Below are positions 34,946 to 44,641 of a DNA stretch of 64,000 nucleotides, piece by piece; positions within the stretch are counted from its first letter, which is position 1; each line of letters opens with the position of its first letter. Both the position numbers and the translations under genes were made by a program. The stretch lies in assembly GCF_014695915.1 (NCBI RefSeq), contig NZ_JACJPF010000041.1, positions 1 through 64,000 on the forward strand, read 5' to 3'. The notes beneath the pieces are model-generated. The model was not told where the DNA came from. It did not search any database and saw only the letters and a program-made list of their open reading frames with translations. The DNA comes from Trichocoleus sp. FACHB-40. Its GTDB lineage: Bacteria; Cyanobacteriota; Cyanobacteriia; Cyanobacteriales; FACHB-T130.

Positions 34946-35258
34946 ATGACACAACAAAAATCGAAGCGCCAAGCACGACGCCGCAGAATATTCCCAGAAC
35001 TCACTATATCTCCAGAAGAAAGAACCAAAAAAGAAGCCGATATCAAAGCGTTGTCGTCCAATCTTTAAGCGGCTCCGGACTGAATTGATTAAAGACCGCT
35101 ACAACTGGTTCATTGTCATTGAGCCTGAGAGTGAGGATTACTTTATCGCTCAATGTTCTGGCTGTAGGGTTGATTTGTCTAATATTTTTGTAGTCATGGT
35201 TGCTGGTGAAAGAGCGCGAACTTCACAAAAAGGCTCGTCTCTTGGGGAAATTGTTTAA
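34946..35258 (+). pseudogene. Frameshifted small cyanobacterial protein gene
   Basis: An ATG at 34946 opens a 40-residue Arg/Lys-rich peptide ending at 35068. In the overlapping next frame a continuous segment reads PIFKRLRTELIKDRYNWFIVIEPESEDYFIA and ends with TAA at 35256-35258. The RL..ELI...YNWFI.IEPES.DYFI pattern is one I recall from small cyanobacterial proteins of unknown function that begin with a charged N-terminus. This suggests one gene broken by a frameshift near 35058-35068. The C-terminal 35 residues do not match the usual ending (DEE.A..KAR..YP). Confidence 0.4.
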
Positions 35259-35372
35259 AAGCCTTTGCCTTCGATAGTATTTTATTCGCTAGTTGAGCTG
35301 AGGTGAGGAGAATGGCTTCCGTAACCAGGGCTTATAGTGGAATTGGAAGTGTAAACGTTTGTATCAAATATA

Positions 35373-35816
35373 GTGACTTTCAATTGGCTTTCCTTGGTGC
35401 ATCCTGTAGGCGGAGTGGCTGCGATCGCGCTAGCGGCTACTGCTGCAACTTATGGTTGGCGTTACCGCAATGCACGGCTGGGTAAAAGCGGTTTAGATGT
35501 GATGGAAACGTTCAATCTCCAAAAAATTCACAAAAAAGTAGGGATTGGGTTTTTGGCGATCAGTATAGGTGTGTGGCTTTTGGGTTGGGTGACGACTGCG
35601 GAATTCACACTTGATGACTTGCTTACTGGTTCCCCTCACAATTTGGTTGGATTGGCAGTTGTTATTTTAGTAATTACTAGCGCAACGGTAATATTGCGCT
35701 TTCGCCGCACTTCTTGGGCTAGCTCTGTGCATTTAACTCTCAATGGTTTAGTGCTATTGTTGCTAACGGTGCAACTGCTATCTGGATTAGGACTGGTAAA
35801 TCAGTTGTTACCGTAG
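35373..35816 (+). CDS. DUF4079-like four-helix membrane protein
   Basis: A 147-residue membrane protein with a GTG start. It has four hydrophobic helices: VHPVGGVAAIALAATAATYGW, KKVGIGFLAISIGVWLLGWV, PHNLVGLAVVILVITSATVIL and HLTLNGLVLLLLTVQLLSGL. His residues near the ends of the helices (VHP, IHKKVG, SPHNLVG, VHLTLN) match the layout of the cyanobacterial/plant DUF4079 family and of cytochrome b561-like proteins, so heme binding is possible. It lies 45 bp upstream of tex on the same strand. Function is unknown. Confidence 0.65.
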   Translation: MTFNWLSLVHPVGGVAAIALAATAATYGWRYRNARLGKSGLDVMETFNLQKIHKKVGIGFLAISIGVWLLGWVTTAEFTLDDLLTGSPHNLVGLAVVILVITSATVILRFRRTSWASSVHLTLNGLVLLLLTVQLLSGLGLVNQLLP

Positions 35817-35861
35817 AATGATCGCTACAGAAGTGTTTGATTCGTAACCGCTGACACCCCA

Positions 35862-38045
35862 ATGCTGAATATTCCTCAACTACTGGCTCAAGAACTTTCC
35901 CTCAAGCCTTCTCAGGTGCAAAACGCTCTGGAACTCTTGGCTGAGGGGTCAACAATTCCTTTTATTGCACGTTACCGCAAAGAGCGCACTGGCGAGATGA
36001 ATGAAGTTCAGCTGCGCGATTTATTTGATAGATATGCTTATTTGACTGAACTGGAGGAACGGAAAGCGGCCATTTTGGAAGCGATCGCATCCCAAGGCAA
36101 ACTTACCGATGAGCTGAAAGCTCAAATCGAATCTTGTTTGCAAAAAACTGAACTTGAAGACCTTTACCTACCTTACCGAGCGAAGCGACGAACACGCGCC
36201 ACAATTGCTAGGGAAAAAGGTTTAGAGCCATTTGCCGAGTTTATCAAGTCGTTGAACCTTCCCAATGCAAAGCCTGTGTCCTTGGTGGAAGCGGCGGCAC
36301 AGTATGTTTCTGAAGAAAAAGGAGTAAAAACTCCTGAAGATGCTCTTAAGGGTGCTGCTGACATTTTGGCAGAAGAAGTGTCAGAGCGGGCAAACTTGCG
36401 ATCGCATCTGCGAGAATATTTGCTGGAGGAAGGCGTTTTTGTCTCGCGCATCAAAGATGAACATCCCGAAGGTTCCACCAAATTTGAGATGTACCGAAAC
36501 TATCAAATTCGGGTGACAAATATCGCGCCACATAATATGTTGGCACTGCTGCGCGGAGAAACTGAAGGAGTGTTAAATTTAGAACTTTCCTTCGATGAAA
36601 CAGTTGTGATGTCCTATCTAGAATCGCAGGAAATTAAAACGAAAATTCCTGCAATTCGAGACTTTTACCGAGCCATGCTCAAAGATGCGTTCAATCGCTT
36701 GATGAAAACTTCCTTAATTAGCGAAGTGCGTTCGGAAATTAAAACTTACGCTGATGTTGAATCTATCACAACGTTTGAAAGTAATCTGCGCGAGTTGCTG
36801 CTATCTCCTCCAGCAGGAATGAAACCGACATTAGCCATAGATCCAGGTTTTCGGACTGGATGTAAAGTTTCTGTACTTTCGGAAACGGGAAAATTTTTGG
36901 AGTATCAAACTATTTTCCCACACCAAGCCGCCGCACAGCGCACTCAAGCGGCACAAGCTATCAAAAGAATGATTGAAAAGCACAATATTCAGTTGATAGC
37001 TATTGGCAACGGTACAGCTGGAAGGGAGACAGACGAATTTGTTTCGGAAGTTCTCAAAACGATGGATCGCAAACCAGTTAAAGTGATGGTGAATGAGTCG
37101 GGAGCGTCGATTTACTCGGCTTCTGAGGTAGCGATCGCAGAGTTTCCCGAACTTGATCTTACCGTGCGCGGTGCCATCAGTATCGGTCGCCGCTTGCAAG
37201 ACCCTTTAGCTGAACTTGTTAAAATCGATCCTAAATCGATTGGTGTGGGACAGTATCAGCACGATGTAGACCAAAAATTGCTGAAAAAAAAGTTAGATGA
37301 AACGGTGGAAAGTTGCGTTAACTACGTTGGCGTAGATTTGAATACTGCCTCGAAGGAACTTCTAACTTTTGTTTCTGGGATGACACCAGCAGTGGCGAAA
37401 AATATCGTCAACTATCGCAACGAAAATGGTGCATTTAAAAATCGGCGACAACTTTTGAAAGTGCCAAAATTGGGGCCAAAAGCATTTGAACAAGCGGCTG
37501 GATTTTTGCGAATTCGTGCTGGCGACAACCCGTTAGACAATACAGCAGTGCATCCGGAAAGCTATAAAGTGGTGGAAGCGATCGCTAAAGATTTAAATAC
37601 TCCTTTAGATCAGATAACGCAGATTGCAGCAAAGCTTAAGTCGATGAACCTGAAAAAATACGTCACAGAAACAGTAGGCGAACCAACCCTACGCGATATT
37701 ATTAGCGAATTGGAAAAGCCCGGAAGAGATCCTAGAGAACAATTTAAGTATGCAACTTTCAAAGAAGGTGTCAAAGAAATTAAGGATCTCACCGTAGGCA
37801 TGGAATTAGAGGGAATTGTGACGAATGTAGCTAATTTCGGTGCATTTGTTGATATTGGCGTTCATCAAGACGGTTTAGTGCATATTTCGCAATTAGCAGA
37901 TCGATTCGTTGACGATCCTAAGAAAATTGTCAAAGTTGGACAAGTTGTGAAAGTGCGAGTGCTAGAAGTCAATGAGAAATTGAAGCGAATTAGCCTATCA
38001 ATGAAATCAGCAGGTTCCGCAAATAGCGGACGTGGTGGGAGATAG
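35862..38045 (+). CDS. tex: Tex-family RNA-binding transcription accessory protein
   Basis: A 727-residue protein with the full Tex order: an N-terminal helical domain containing PFIARYRKERTGEMNEVQLRDL, a YqgF/RuvC-like domain (LAIDPGFRTGCKVSVLSETGKFL, IGNGTAGRETDEF), helix-hairpin-helix repeats (VDLNTASKELLTFVSGMTPAVAKNIVNYR) and a C-terminal S1 domain (GMELEGIVTNVANFGAFVDIGVHQDGLVHISQLADRFV). Tex binds nucleic acids and affects transcription and stress tolerance. The length is normal for the family. A dispersed palindrome lies 14 bases after the stop. Confidence 0.96.
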   Translation: MLNIPQLLAQELSLKPSQVQNALELLAEGSTIPFIARYRKERTGEMNEVQLRDLFDRYAYLTELEERKAAILEAIASQGKLTDELKAQIESCLQKTELEDLYLPYRAKRRTRATIAREKGLEPFAEFIKSLNLPNAKPVSLVEAAAQYVSEEKGVKTPEDALKGAADILAEEVSERANLRSHLREYLLEEGVFVSRIKDEHPEGSTKFEMYRNYQIRVTNIAPHNMLALLRGETEGVLNLELSFDETVVMSYLESQEIKTKIPAIRDFYRAMLKDAFNRLMKTSLISEVRSEIKTYADVESITTFESNLRELLLSPPAGMKPTLAIDPGFRTGCKVSVLSETGKFLEYQTIFPHQAAAQRTQAAQAIKRMIEKHNIQLIAIGNGTAGRETDEFVSEVLKTMDRKPVKVMVNESGASIYSASEVAIAEFPELDLTVRGAISIGRRLQDPLAELVKIDPKSIGVGQYQHDVDQKLLKKKLDETVESCVNYVGVDLNTASKELLTFVSGMTPAVAKNIVNYRNENGAFKNRRQLLKVPKLGPKAFEQAAGFLRIRAGDNPLDNTAVHPESYKVVEAIAKDLNTPLDQITQIAAKLKSMNLKKYVTETVGEPTLRDIISELEKPGRDPREQFKYATFKEGVKEIKDLTVGMELEGIVTNVANFGAFVDIGVHQDGLVHISQLADRFVDDPKKIVKVGQVVKVRVLEVNEKLKRISLSMKSAGSANSGRGGR

Positions 38046-38059
38046 CAGTTTATTTCTTG

Positions 38060-38080
38060 TTCCCAGGCTCAGCCTGGGAA
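38060..38080. repeat. Dispersed palindrome TTCCCAGGCT/AGCCTGGGAA
   Basis: Perfect 10-bp arms around one base, just after tex. It is the cleanest member of the family first noted at 1838-1865, and may act as a transcript-end hairpin. Confidence 0.7.
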
Positions 38081-38162
38081 TGCTATTAGTAAGGCGGGAG
38101 CTTCACGTTAATAAGATTTCCTGCCAAAATTAAAAGGTGTTCCTACTTTTATCGGAATTGCT

Positions 38163-39356
38163 GTGACTACTAAAACTGTTGATGCCATTCTTGACCGGGC
38201 TTTCGCGGGTTGTGATTTGTCGAAAGAAGAGGGGGTTGTACTATTAAAGCAAACTGACCCAGCAATTAAGACGGCGATTCAGGAAGCATCTGACCAACTG
38301 CGACTAAACCAAGCTGGCGATATCGTTACCTACGTTGTCAATCGCAATATTAACTTTACCAATATCTGCGAACAGCACTGTAGTTTCTGCGCCTTTCGCC
38401 GCGATGATGGGGAAGACGGCGCATTTTGGTTAGATAGCGCTCAAATTCTGGAAAAAGCTACAGATGCAGTCCGGCGGAATGCGACGGAAATTTGTATGCA
38501 GGGGGGACTCAATCTTCAGGCAAAACTCAATGGTGCGTCTTTGCCTTATTATCTGCGAGTGGTAAAGACAATTAAACAGGAATTTCCTCAACTACATATG
38601 CACGCCTTTTCGCCTCAAGAAGTGCAATTTATTGCTAGGGAAGACAAGCTTAGTTATGCTGATGTAATTGCGGCGTTCTTAGATGCTGGCGTTGACTCGA
38701 TGCCTGGAACGGCGGCGGAAGTTTTGGATGATGAGGTGCGGCGCGTCCTTTGTCCAGAAAAGCTGGATACGGCAACTTGGCTGGAAATTGTAGGAACGGC
38801 GCACAAGTTGGGAATGCCTACCACTAGCACCATGCTTTCCGGTCACATAGAGACACCAGAACAGCAAATAGACCATTTAGATAAGTTGCGAAGTCTCCAA
38901 CAAACCGCCTTAGAAAAAGGATATCCCGCCCGGATCACAGAGTTTATCCTGCTGCCCTTCGTCGGGCAAGAAGCCCCCAAACCTTTGCGCCGTCGTGTAG
39001 GACGCGACCAACCAATTTTAGAAGATGCACTGCTACTTACCGCCGTAGCGCGAATTTTCTTAGGAAATTGGATTTCTAATCATCAACCCAGTTGGGTTAA
39101 GCTTGGTCTTGCGGGTGCCAAAGAAGCGCTCAGATGGGGCTGTAACGACATCGGCGGCACGTTAATGGAGGAGCATATCACCAGTATGGCTGGCGCACAA
39201 GGCGGTACTTGTATGTCCGTAGAAACCTTGCAGGAAACTATCAGTGACTTGGGTCGTCCGTATCAACAACGGGATACACTTTATCGATATTTACCGATGA
39301 GCGATCGCTACCCTCGTTCTCAGGCCCTGGCTGGGAAGGAAACAAGAGAGCTATAG
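38163..39356 (+). CDS. cofH: FO synthase subunit CofH (radical SAM)
   Basis: A 397-residue radical SAM enzyme with the [4Fe-4S] motif C69-x3-C73-x2-C76 ([17 protein letters not shown]). The CofH signatures [33 protein letters not shown] and [14 protein letters not shown] are present. With CofG it joins a tyrosine-derived fragment to a 5-amino-6-ribitylaminouracil unit to make the deazaflavin FO, the cyanobacterial photolyase/F420-type chromophore. The start is a GTG at 38163. Its C-terminal residues ([15 protein letters not shown]) are encoded by a degenerate copy of the dispersed palindrome, so the tail was remodelled. Confidence 0.95.
   Translation: MTTKTVDAILDRAFAGCDLSKEEGVVLLKQTDPAIKTAIQEASDQLRLNQAGDIVTYVVNRNINFTNICEQHCSFCAFRRDDGEDGAFWLDSAQILEKATDAVRRNATEICMQGGLNLQAKLNGASLPYYLRVVKTIKQEFPQLHMHAFSPQEVQFIAREDKLSYADVIAAFLDAGVDSMPGTAAEVLDDEVRRVLCPEKLDTATWLEIVGTAHKLGMPTTSTMLSGHIETPEQQIDHLDKLRSLQQTALEKGYPARITEFILLPFVGQEAPKPLRRRVGRDQPILEDALLLTAVARIFLGNWISNHQPSWVKLGLAGAKEALRWGCNDIGGTLMEEHITSMAGAQGGTCMSVETLQETISDLGRPYQQRDTLYRYLPMSDRYPRSQALAGKETREL
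39316..39343. repeat. Degenerate dispersed palindrome inside the cofH 3' end
   Basis: CGTTCTCAGGCCCTGGCTGGGAAGG is an imperfect copy of the family seen at 38060-38080. It lies in frame within the last 15 codons of cofH. Confidence 0.5.
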
Positions 39357-39445
39357 TTGCCTCTACACAAACAAACCAAGCGTATGTCAAGCTAAAAAAG
39401 GCATTAAACAGATTCTAATGCTTAAGAATAATTGAGCAAAAAACC

Positions 39446-41263
39446 ATGTTGGGCAAGTTACTAGACGGGCGTTACCAAGTTGTCCAAGCCTTGGGTGCCG
39501 GGGGATTCGGAAAAACATATATTGCTAAAGACACTCGTCGTCCCGGTGCGCCAACTTGCGTTGTCAAGCACCTCAAACCCGCTAGTAGCGACGCCTACTT
39601 CTTAGAAACGGCTAGACGATTATTTACCAGCGAAGCCGAAACTCTCGAACAACTGGGAAATCACGACCAAATTCCCAGGCTGTTAGCTTACTTTGAAGAA
39701 AACCAAGAATTTTACTTGGTGCAAGAGTTCATCGATGGACATCCCTTAAGTGCGGAACTTTCTCCCGGTTATTGCTGGCAAGAAAGTCAAGTAATTCAGA
39801 TGCTGCAAGAACTCTTGAGTATTCTGGCATTTGTCCACAACTACAGTGTAATTCATCGTGACATCAAGCCAGACAACATAATCCGCCGCTCGTCAGATAA
39901 TAAGTTAGTCTTGGTTGACTTTGGCGCAGTTAAGCAACTCCGGACTCAGGCATTAAATCCAGCACAAGCAAGTGCTACTGTTGCCATTGGCACTCCCGGC
40001 TATATGCCCACCGAACAGGCGCAAGGTAGACCCCGTTTCAACAGCGATATTTATGCGCTGGGCATCATTGCTATCCAGGCGTTGACTGGGTTAATGCCGC
40101 TGCAATTGCACGAAGATCCCCAAACGGGCGAAATTATCTGGCTGCATTTGGTATCAGTCAGTCCAGGGTTGGCGGCTGTCCTTACTAAAATGACCCGCTA
40201 CCACTTCAAAGACCGCTACGAGTCGGCAACGGAAGGGCTACAAGACTTGCAGTATCTACTAAGCGGACAGCAATTACCCGTAAGAATAACGCCGCAGAAA
40301 CCTATCTCACAACCCCCACCGTCGTTGTCTGAACAGTACACGGTTGCGGCTGTTCCGCCCCAACGACCTCAACCATCGCCACCACCACCAATTAGTCAAC
40401 AGTCACGTGCTACTGTTGCTCCTTCTAATAAGTTTCCTCTGATTATCGGGGCTGCGGTGATGGCTTTGCTGTTTGGGGGAGGTTTGTTTTTGGCTATTTC
40501 TCCACAATCAAGACAGGGTGACGGTGGAACTGCGAATAATCCTGACAATCGCGGGGTAGATAAATCACAAGAAACTTGCAAAGTTACAATTCCAGCATTA
40601 AATGTCCGCACTAACCCTAAAGGTAGGATTCTAGACAGTGTTCGACAAGGTACGAGTTTATCTGTGACTGGCAGCAAGCAGAATGGCTGGGTGGAGATTA
40701 GTTCGCCGATAAAAGGGTGGGTGTTTAGTGAATATATAAACTGTGCTTCTACTGCCTCGGCAGGTTCAACACCTACTCCTAAGCCAACTCCGACAAAACC
40801 TCCAGCAACGCCGCCACCTGTGGATAAAGGAGGCGACATCATAGCACAAGCAACGGAAAAATTCCAGTCAGGCGATTTGCCGGGCGCGATCGCATTGGTA
40901 AGATCCATTCCCGCCAGCAGTGCTGCTTACTCGCAAGTTAAGGAGGTGCTGCAAGAGTGGCCGAATAATTGGGCAACTGCCCAAGCTAAATTTAATGAGG
41001 TACAAAAAGCGTTTAATGAGGGTAGATGGGAAGATGCGATCGCGATCGCCCAAGACCCTGATTTCCCCCAAATTCGCTACTGGCAAGACAAGTTACAGGA
41101 AGTTGTTGCCGCAGCCAAACAAAAGCTGAACGAACAACCGCCCCCCACCGAAAGTCCCAGCCCCACCGAGAGTCCCAGTCCCACCCCAATTCCCACTGAA
41201 AGTCCCAGTCCTACCGAGAGTCCTAGCCCTACACAAAGCCCAGCAACTGAACCATCTTTGTGA
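39446..41263 (+). CDS. Membrane-anchored Ser/Thr protein kinase with SH3b domain
   Basis: A 605-residue Hanks-type kinase. Residues 1-270 form the catalytic domain: Gly loop LGAGGFGKTY, Lys in CVVKHLK, catalytic loop VIHRDIKPDNIIRR, DFGAVKQL, and the GTPGYMPTEQ activation segment. A Pro-rich linker precedes one membrane helix (FPLIIGAAVMALLFGGGLFLAI, about 330-352). Outside the membrane are a bacterial SH3 domain (LNVRTNPKGRILDSVRQGTSLSV...GWVFSEYI) and a helical region. The C-terminus is a TESPSP repeat tail. SH3b suggests cell-wall sensing. Substrates are unknown. Confidence 0.93.
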   Translation: MLGKLLDGRYQVVQALGAGGFGKTYIAKDTRRPGAPTCVVKHLKPASSDAYFLETARRLFTSEAETLEQLGNHDQIPRLLAYFEENQEFYLVQEFIDGHPLSAELSPGYCWQESQVIQMLQELLSILAFVHNYSVIHRDIKPDNIIRRSSDNKLVLVDFGAVKQLRTQALNPAQASATVAIGTPGYMPTEQAQGRPRFNSDIYALGIIAIQALTGLMPLQLHEDPQTGEIIWLHLVSVSPGLAAVLTKMTRYHFKDRYESATEGLQDLQYLLSGQQLPVRITPQKPISQPPPSLSEQYTVAAVPPQRPQPSPPPPISQQSRATVAPSNKFPLIIGAAVMALLFGGGLFLAISPQSRQGDGGTANNPDNRGVDKSQETCKVTIPALNVRTNPKGRILDSVRQGTSLSVTGSKQNGWVEISSPIKGWVFSEYINCASTASAGSTPTPKPTPTKPPATPPPVDKGGDIIAQATEKFQSGDLPGAIALVRSIPASSAAYSQVKEVLQEWPNNWATAQAKFNEVQKAFNEGRWEDAIAIAQDPDFPQIRYWQDKLQEVVAAAKQKLNEQPPPTESPSPTESPSPTPIPTESPSPTESPSPTQSPATEPSL

Positions 41264-41306
41264 TGCCCCACGACTAAAGTCCCTGGTGCGCGGACTTTAT
41301 AATATA

Positions 41307-41326
41307 AAGCCTGCCTCCGCAGGCTT
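41307..41326 (+). terminator. Hairpin AAGCCTGC-CTCC-GCAGGCTT after the kinase gene
   Basis: A perfect 8-bp stem lies in the gap between convergent genes and is followed by AGTTT. A weaker AAAGTCC/GGACTTT hairpin is immediately upstream. The CCTGC...GCAGG core recurs in the region after the TnpB relic (52270-52325). Confidence 0.55.
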
Positions 41327-41366
41327 AGTTTGCGTTGCGCCACCCTAAAGGGTGAGCGCACTTTTG

Positions 41367-41912
41367 CTATTTTTTCGGTTCTGGAGGCGGCGGATAAGGC
41401 ACCAGGGCAGCTTTAAAGAAATAAACTCGGCCGCAATATTGCCCTCTGTTCGGTTGGTCAGAACAGATGGTTTCTATCGCCACATTCTTGACATTGGTAA
41501 CATCAAGTGACACAGACTCTTTCTGTCCGGGCGTAACAGTACGAGAATCTTTCCGCTGTCCATCTAAGTAAATATTGATCGTGTTACCAGGGCTACCTCT
41601 GTCATTGTCCTGCATTCCATACTCCAGATTTAGTGTCTGAAAGTAAGTTTCATAGCCATCCGGCATGATTTTACAGGTCATTGCCACATAGGTATTACCA
41701 GGCCCCATGTGCAAAACATTTTTATAGACTGCTCTGCCTATAGCCACCTCAGACTTATCCGGTCGCCAGCGGCCAGGGCCGCTACTTACACATCTAGTTT
41801 CCGGTAGGGAAATAATCCGCCGTGCCTGTACCATCTGGGTTCCCAGAGTCGCTAGGGCAAAGGAAAACATTGAACCAACGATGACTTGATGGATCAACTT
41901 GGTTTTTTGCAT
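41367..41912 (-). CDS. Secreted protein of unknown function
   Basis: A 181-residue protein with an N-terminal signal peptide (IVGSMFSFALATLGTQMVQA). The mature part has a beta-rich segment, DRGSPGNTINIYLDGQRKDS then VSLDVTNVKNVAIETIC. This resembles the NPCBM (carbohydrate-binding) pattern in which a strand measuring a radius or length is followed by V.LDV...K.V.L. Four Cys residues may form disulfides. It ends in a Pro-rich tail. It is convergent with the kinase gene. The carbohydrate-binding idea is weak; otherwise unrecognised. Confidence 0.65.
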   Translation of the reverse strand: MQKTKLIHQVIVGSMFSFALATLGTQMVQARRIISLPETRCVSSGPGRWRPDKSEVAIGRAVYKNVLHMGPGNTYVAMTCKIMPDGYETYFQTLNLEYGMQDNDRGSPGNTINIYLDGQRKDSRTVTPGQKESVSLDVTNVKNVAIETICSDQPNRGQYCGRVYFFKAALVPYPPPPEPKK

Positions 41913-42275
41913 AGAGAAAGGCCAAGTTAAGAGGTAAAAATCCTTACTAATAATACCGAATTGCCAGCGCCTAATTTAGCAGTATTTTTTTAATAAGGAT
42001 GGGATTCGGTAGAAGCGATCGCTTTTAAAGAAAGCTTCACGCGGTTTTTGACTTAATATATTTAAAATAGTTCCAACAGCTAGAAACTTGTTTTATTGAA
42101 GAACCCGGTTTTTTGCCAACCCGCGATTTTACATCTTTTCGCGCCTCGCTCATAGCTTATAAAAATAGTCACAGCATCGCTATCTGAATGTCACATTCAT
42201 GTCACATTTGCTCGTTAGACTTTTGTTTAGAAGCATAGGTGAACTAAAAGCTTCTCACACCCATCAGTAAAGACC

Positions 42276-42312
42276 ATGCTCCCTCAACTTAAGTTGAGGG
42301 AGCATTTTTTTT
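42276..42312 (+). terminator. Perfect 15-bp palindromic terminator with no coding gene upstream
   Basis: ATGCTCCCTCAACTT (42276-42290) and AAGTTGAGGGAGCAT (42291-42305) are followed by eight Ts (42305-42312). The T-run makes it a plus-strand terminator. The nearest plus-strand gene ends 1 kb upstream, beyond a minus-strand gene. The most economical explanation is a small RNA starting somewhere in 41950-42250. Confidence 0.8.
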
Positions 42313-42334
42313 CCTTGTGAAACTCAGCCAAAAT

Positions 42335-42367
42335 AAAAATCACCTTATGCCTGATAAGGTGATTTTT
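42335..42367 (-). terminator. Terminator of ssrA
   Basis: AAAAATCACCTTAT and ATAAGGTGATTTTT form a 14-bp stem with a five-base loop, 17 bases beyond the tmRNA 3' end. The sequence is symmetric enough to work on both strands. Confidence 0.85.
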
Positions 42368-42383
42368 AAAGTTTTAATTTAAG

Positions 42384-42773
42384 TGGAGCCTACGGGGATC
42401 GAACCCGTGTCCAAATTGGGTATTAACCTACCGCTCATTCACAGGTTTAGCCTATCTGACCCTCAAGGCGGGAACCATCCATTATCCCGGATGACAGGAT
42501 GCACCGGTTTATCTTAGCTAGCAAGTCTACCAGTGAAGGCTTACTAGAGCATCCGTTGGGGTTGGTGTCTGCGGTCTTTAACGGAGTCGGACTACAGACG
42601 CTCGATGCCTCGTTAGAGGAAATTAGGCAATAGCAACTGCCTGACGACGAGCAATAGGAACGATGTTGTTCGCATTTACTTTTTTTTTGAGCCCGGTATT
42701 TCCGAGAGAAGACTCACTCTCGACCTGAATCACGGGGCAGCGTTCGCCAACCTGTCGAAACCATTAAGGCCCC
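42384..42773 (-). ncRNA. ssrA: Transfer-messenger RNA
   Basis: On the minus strand the 5' end GGGGCCTTAATGGTTTCGACAGG and the 3' T-arm CGGGTTCGATCCCCG with acceptor AGGCTCC pair as a tRNA-like acceptor stem (seven pairs, one G-U). CCA is not encoded. Inside is the tag reading frame at 42673 down to 42623, giving resume Ala and ANNIVPIARRQAVAIA before TAA. The hydrophobic ...VAIA end is a protease-recognition tail like other tmRNA tags. tmRNA with SmpB rescues stalled ribosomes. The length (about 390 nt) and layout are those of a one-piece cyanobacterial ssrA. Confidence 0.96.
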
Positions 42774-42894
42774 ATGTCGTACACTTCCCATTATATATAT
42801 TTGTTGAAGGGGTGGGGAGAGTTTCGGGAGGTTTCCAGAATAAATTATTAGGGTGTAATATCCGAACTACATAGATCGGTGACAATGCGATCGC

Positions 42895-44598
42895 CTACTC
42901 TTTATCCTTATCCTTCTCTGGTTTATCTGACTTTTCTGACTTTTCTGGCTTCTCTGGCTTTTCTCGCTCAAATTTTTGCTTCTTGTCGGCTACGGGTGCG
43001 GGTGGAGGTTCTGGTTTGATAACCGGGACGGTGATTGAAGGTGGTTGTGCAGTATTATCCCCAGATGAGGAAGCGGGTGCAGAATCCGAGGGCTTGCGAT
43101 CACTACGAGAAAATGGCGGTGGCACAGGTGCGGGAGCAGGAACAACTTCCACGCTAACATCAGGAGCTTTGGGCGAGTTTGCCGTGCCATCCTGCTGTTG
43201 GCGATACTGCTCTCTTTGCTTGCGGATGTCTTCTTTTAGTTTCTCAATCCGCGAGTCGTTATCATCCTGTTTTGAAGTTGCTTCCTGATTCGAGTCACTT
43301 CCAGCAGTGGAAGTATTCGGCACAGGATTACCCGTGGCGGGAATTGTAACTTCAGGTGGCGGCGTTTGTAGAGGAGAGCGATCGCGTTGTTGCTGGGATC
43401 TTCTTCTGCGGGACGATCTTTGATTTTGGACTGGTTGCTGTTGAGTAGCAGTGGTCTTAATTTTTACAGGTTCAGCAGTGCTGCTAGCATCCTGAGTTGG
43501 TGGTTTTTCAATTGATGGTTGTTCAGCATTTGGCGATTTGGTTTGTGGAGGCGCGAACCAATTGGAACTAAAAGCGATCGCAATTCCCGAAGCGATCGCA
43601 ATTCCTGAAGCAATCAAAAAACCGCGCCATTTCAGTAATGAGGAAAATTTAATTCCTTCCTCCTTGCGGGGAGGATTAGGGAGGGGTTGATTTTTTTTTG
43701 CTTCTGGTGCAAGCTGAGGCACAAAAGCAACCGTAGGCGCTGTGTTTGTTGGCATCGCCGTAATTGACATACTGCTGGGGCCCTCAAACTGAGATGGCAA
43801 TAGAGACAGCCACTCATCCACACTTCCAGGTCGGTATTGAACATCAACAGCCATCCCGCGCATCACCGCCTGATTGACAGCCGGACTCAGATGCGATCGC
43901 AAATCGCGGGGTGCTGGCATCGGTTGTCTGTTTCGGATTGTTGCAGGCGTTGGGACTCGTGCCGTTAACAAAGCGTAAAGCGTCGCCGCTAATCCATAAA
44001 CATCTGTGGCTGGAGTTCGCTTTGCTTGCGGTAAGTATTGCTCAATTGGAGCATAGCCTTCAGAAACAATATTTGTATGAGCTTGAGTCAAGTCGGGCGT
44101 AAACTCTCGCGCAATGCCAAAATCAATCAGCACTACCTCTTGAGTTCCCCCACGCAGAATGATATTTTGCGGCTTGATATCCCGATGCAGCAGATTATTT
44201 TGATGCACCACCTTAACAGCTGCTGCAATCTGCCGGATAAAGTGGATAGCAGTTGTCTCTGGCAGAGGATTGTCTGGAAATACCACAGCTTGCAGAGTTT
44301 GACCAGCGATGTAGTCCATCACCAGGTAAGGCAAGCCACCATCCATGAAGAAGTCATTCACCCGAACAATATTCGGATGGACGCACAACGCCAAGCGTCT
44401 TGCTTCATCCTGAAACTGGCGCTGGAACCGGGCAAAGTCAGGATGTTGACGCAGAGAATCGTTGAGGGTTTTAATCACCATAAACTGACCCAAGTAGTGA
44501 TGGGTAGCTTTAAAGGTGACACCAAACCCACCCCGTCCCAGTTCTTCTAAGAGCGTGTATTTGCCACCCTGCAAAGTTTTGCCTACTAACGTATCCAT
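42895..44598 (-). CDS. Membrane-anchored Ser/Thr protein kinase
   Basis: A 567-residue kinase. Its catalytic domain covers residues 10-270: [41 protein letters not shown], and [10 protein letters not shown] in the activation segment. A membrane segment around residue 330 reads [22 protein letters not shown]. The C-terminal 210 residues are low-complexity: Pro-, Ser- and Gln-rich, then a charged [22 protein letters not shown]-like tail. No sensor domain is recognisable outside the membrane. It lies opposite the tmRNA from the other kinase but is on the other strand. Its function is probably signalling; substrates are unknown. Confidence 0.93.
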   Translation of the reverse strand: MDTLVGKTLQGGKYTLLEELGRGGFGVTFKATHHYLGQFMVIKTLNDSLRQHPDFARFQRQFQDEARRLALCVHPNIVRVNDFFMDGGLPYLVMDYIAGQTLQAVVFPDNPLPETTAIHFIRQIAAAVKVVHQNNLLHRDIKPQNIILRGGTQEVVLIDFGIAREFTPDLTQAHTNIVSEGYAPIEQYLPQAKRTPATDVYGLAATLYALLTARVPTPATIRNRQPMPAPRDLRSHLSPAVNQAVMRGMAVDVQYRPGSVDEWLSLLPSQFEGPSSMSITAMPTNTAPTVAFVPQLAPEAKKNQPLPNPPRKEEGIKFSSLLKWRGFLIASGIAIASGIAIAFSSNWFAPPQTKSPNAEQPSIEKPPTQDASSTAEPVKIKTTATQQQPVQNQRSSRRRRSQQQRDRSPLQTPPPEVTIPATGNPVPNTSTAGSDSNQEATSKQDDNDSRIEKLKEDIRKQREQYRQQQDGTANSPKAPDVSVEVVPAPAPVPPPFSRSDRKPSDSAPASSSGDNTAQPPSITVPVIKPEPPPAPVADKKQKFEREKPEKPEKSEKSDKPEKDKDKE

Positions 44599-44641
44599 GC
44601 GATCGCAAAGGATGAAGGACTAATTAATTCTAAAGGTAATG

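Noticed and set aside
42384-42420. A tRNA gene suggested by the GGGGATCGAACCCG sequence
   Set aside because: It is the T-arm of tmRNA. The matching 5' half lies 390 bases away with the tag frame between.
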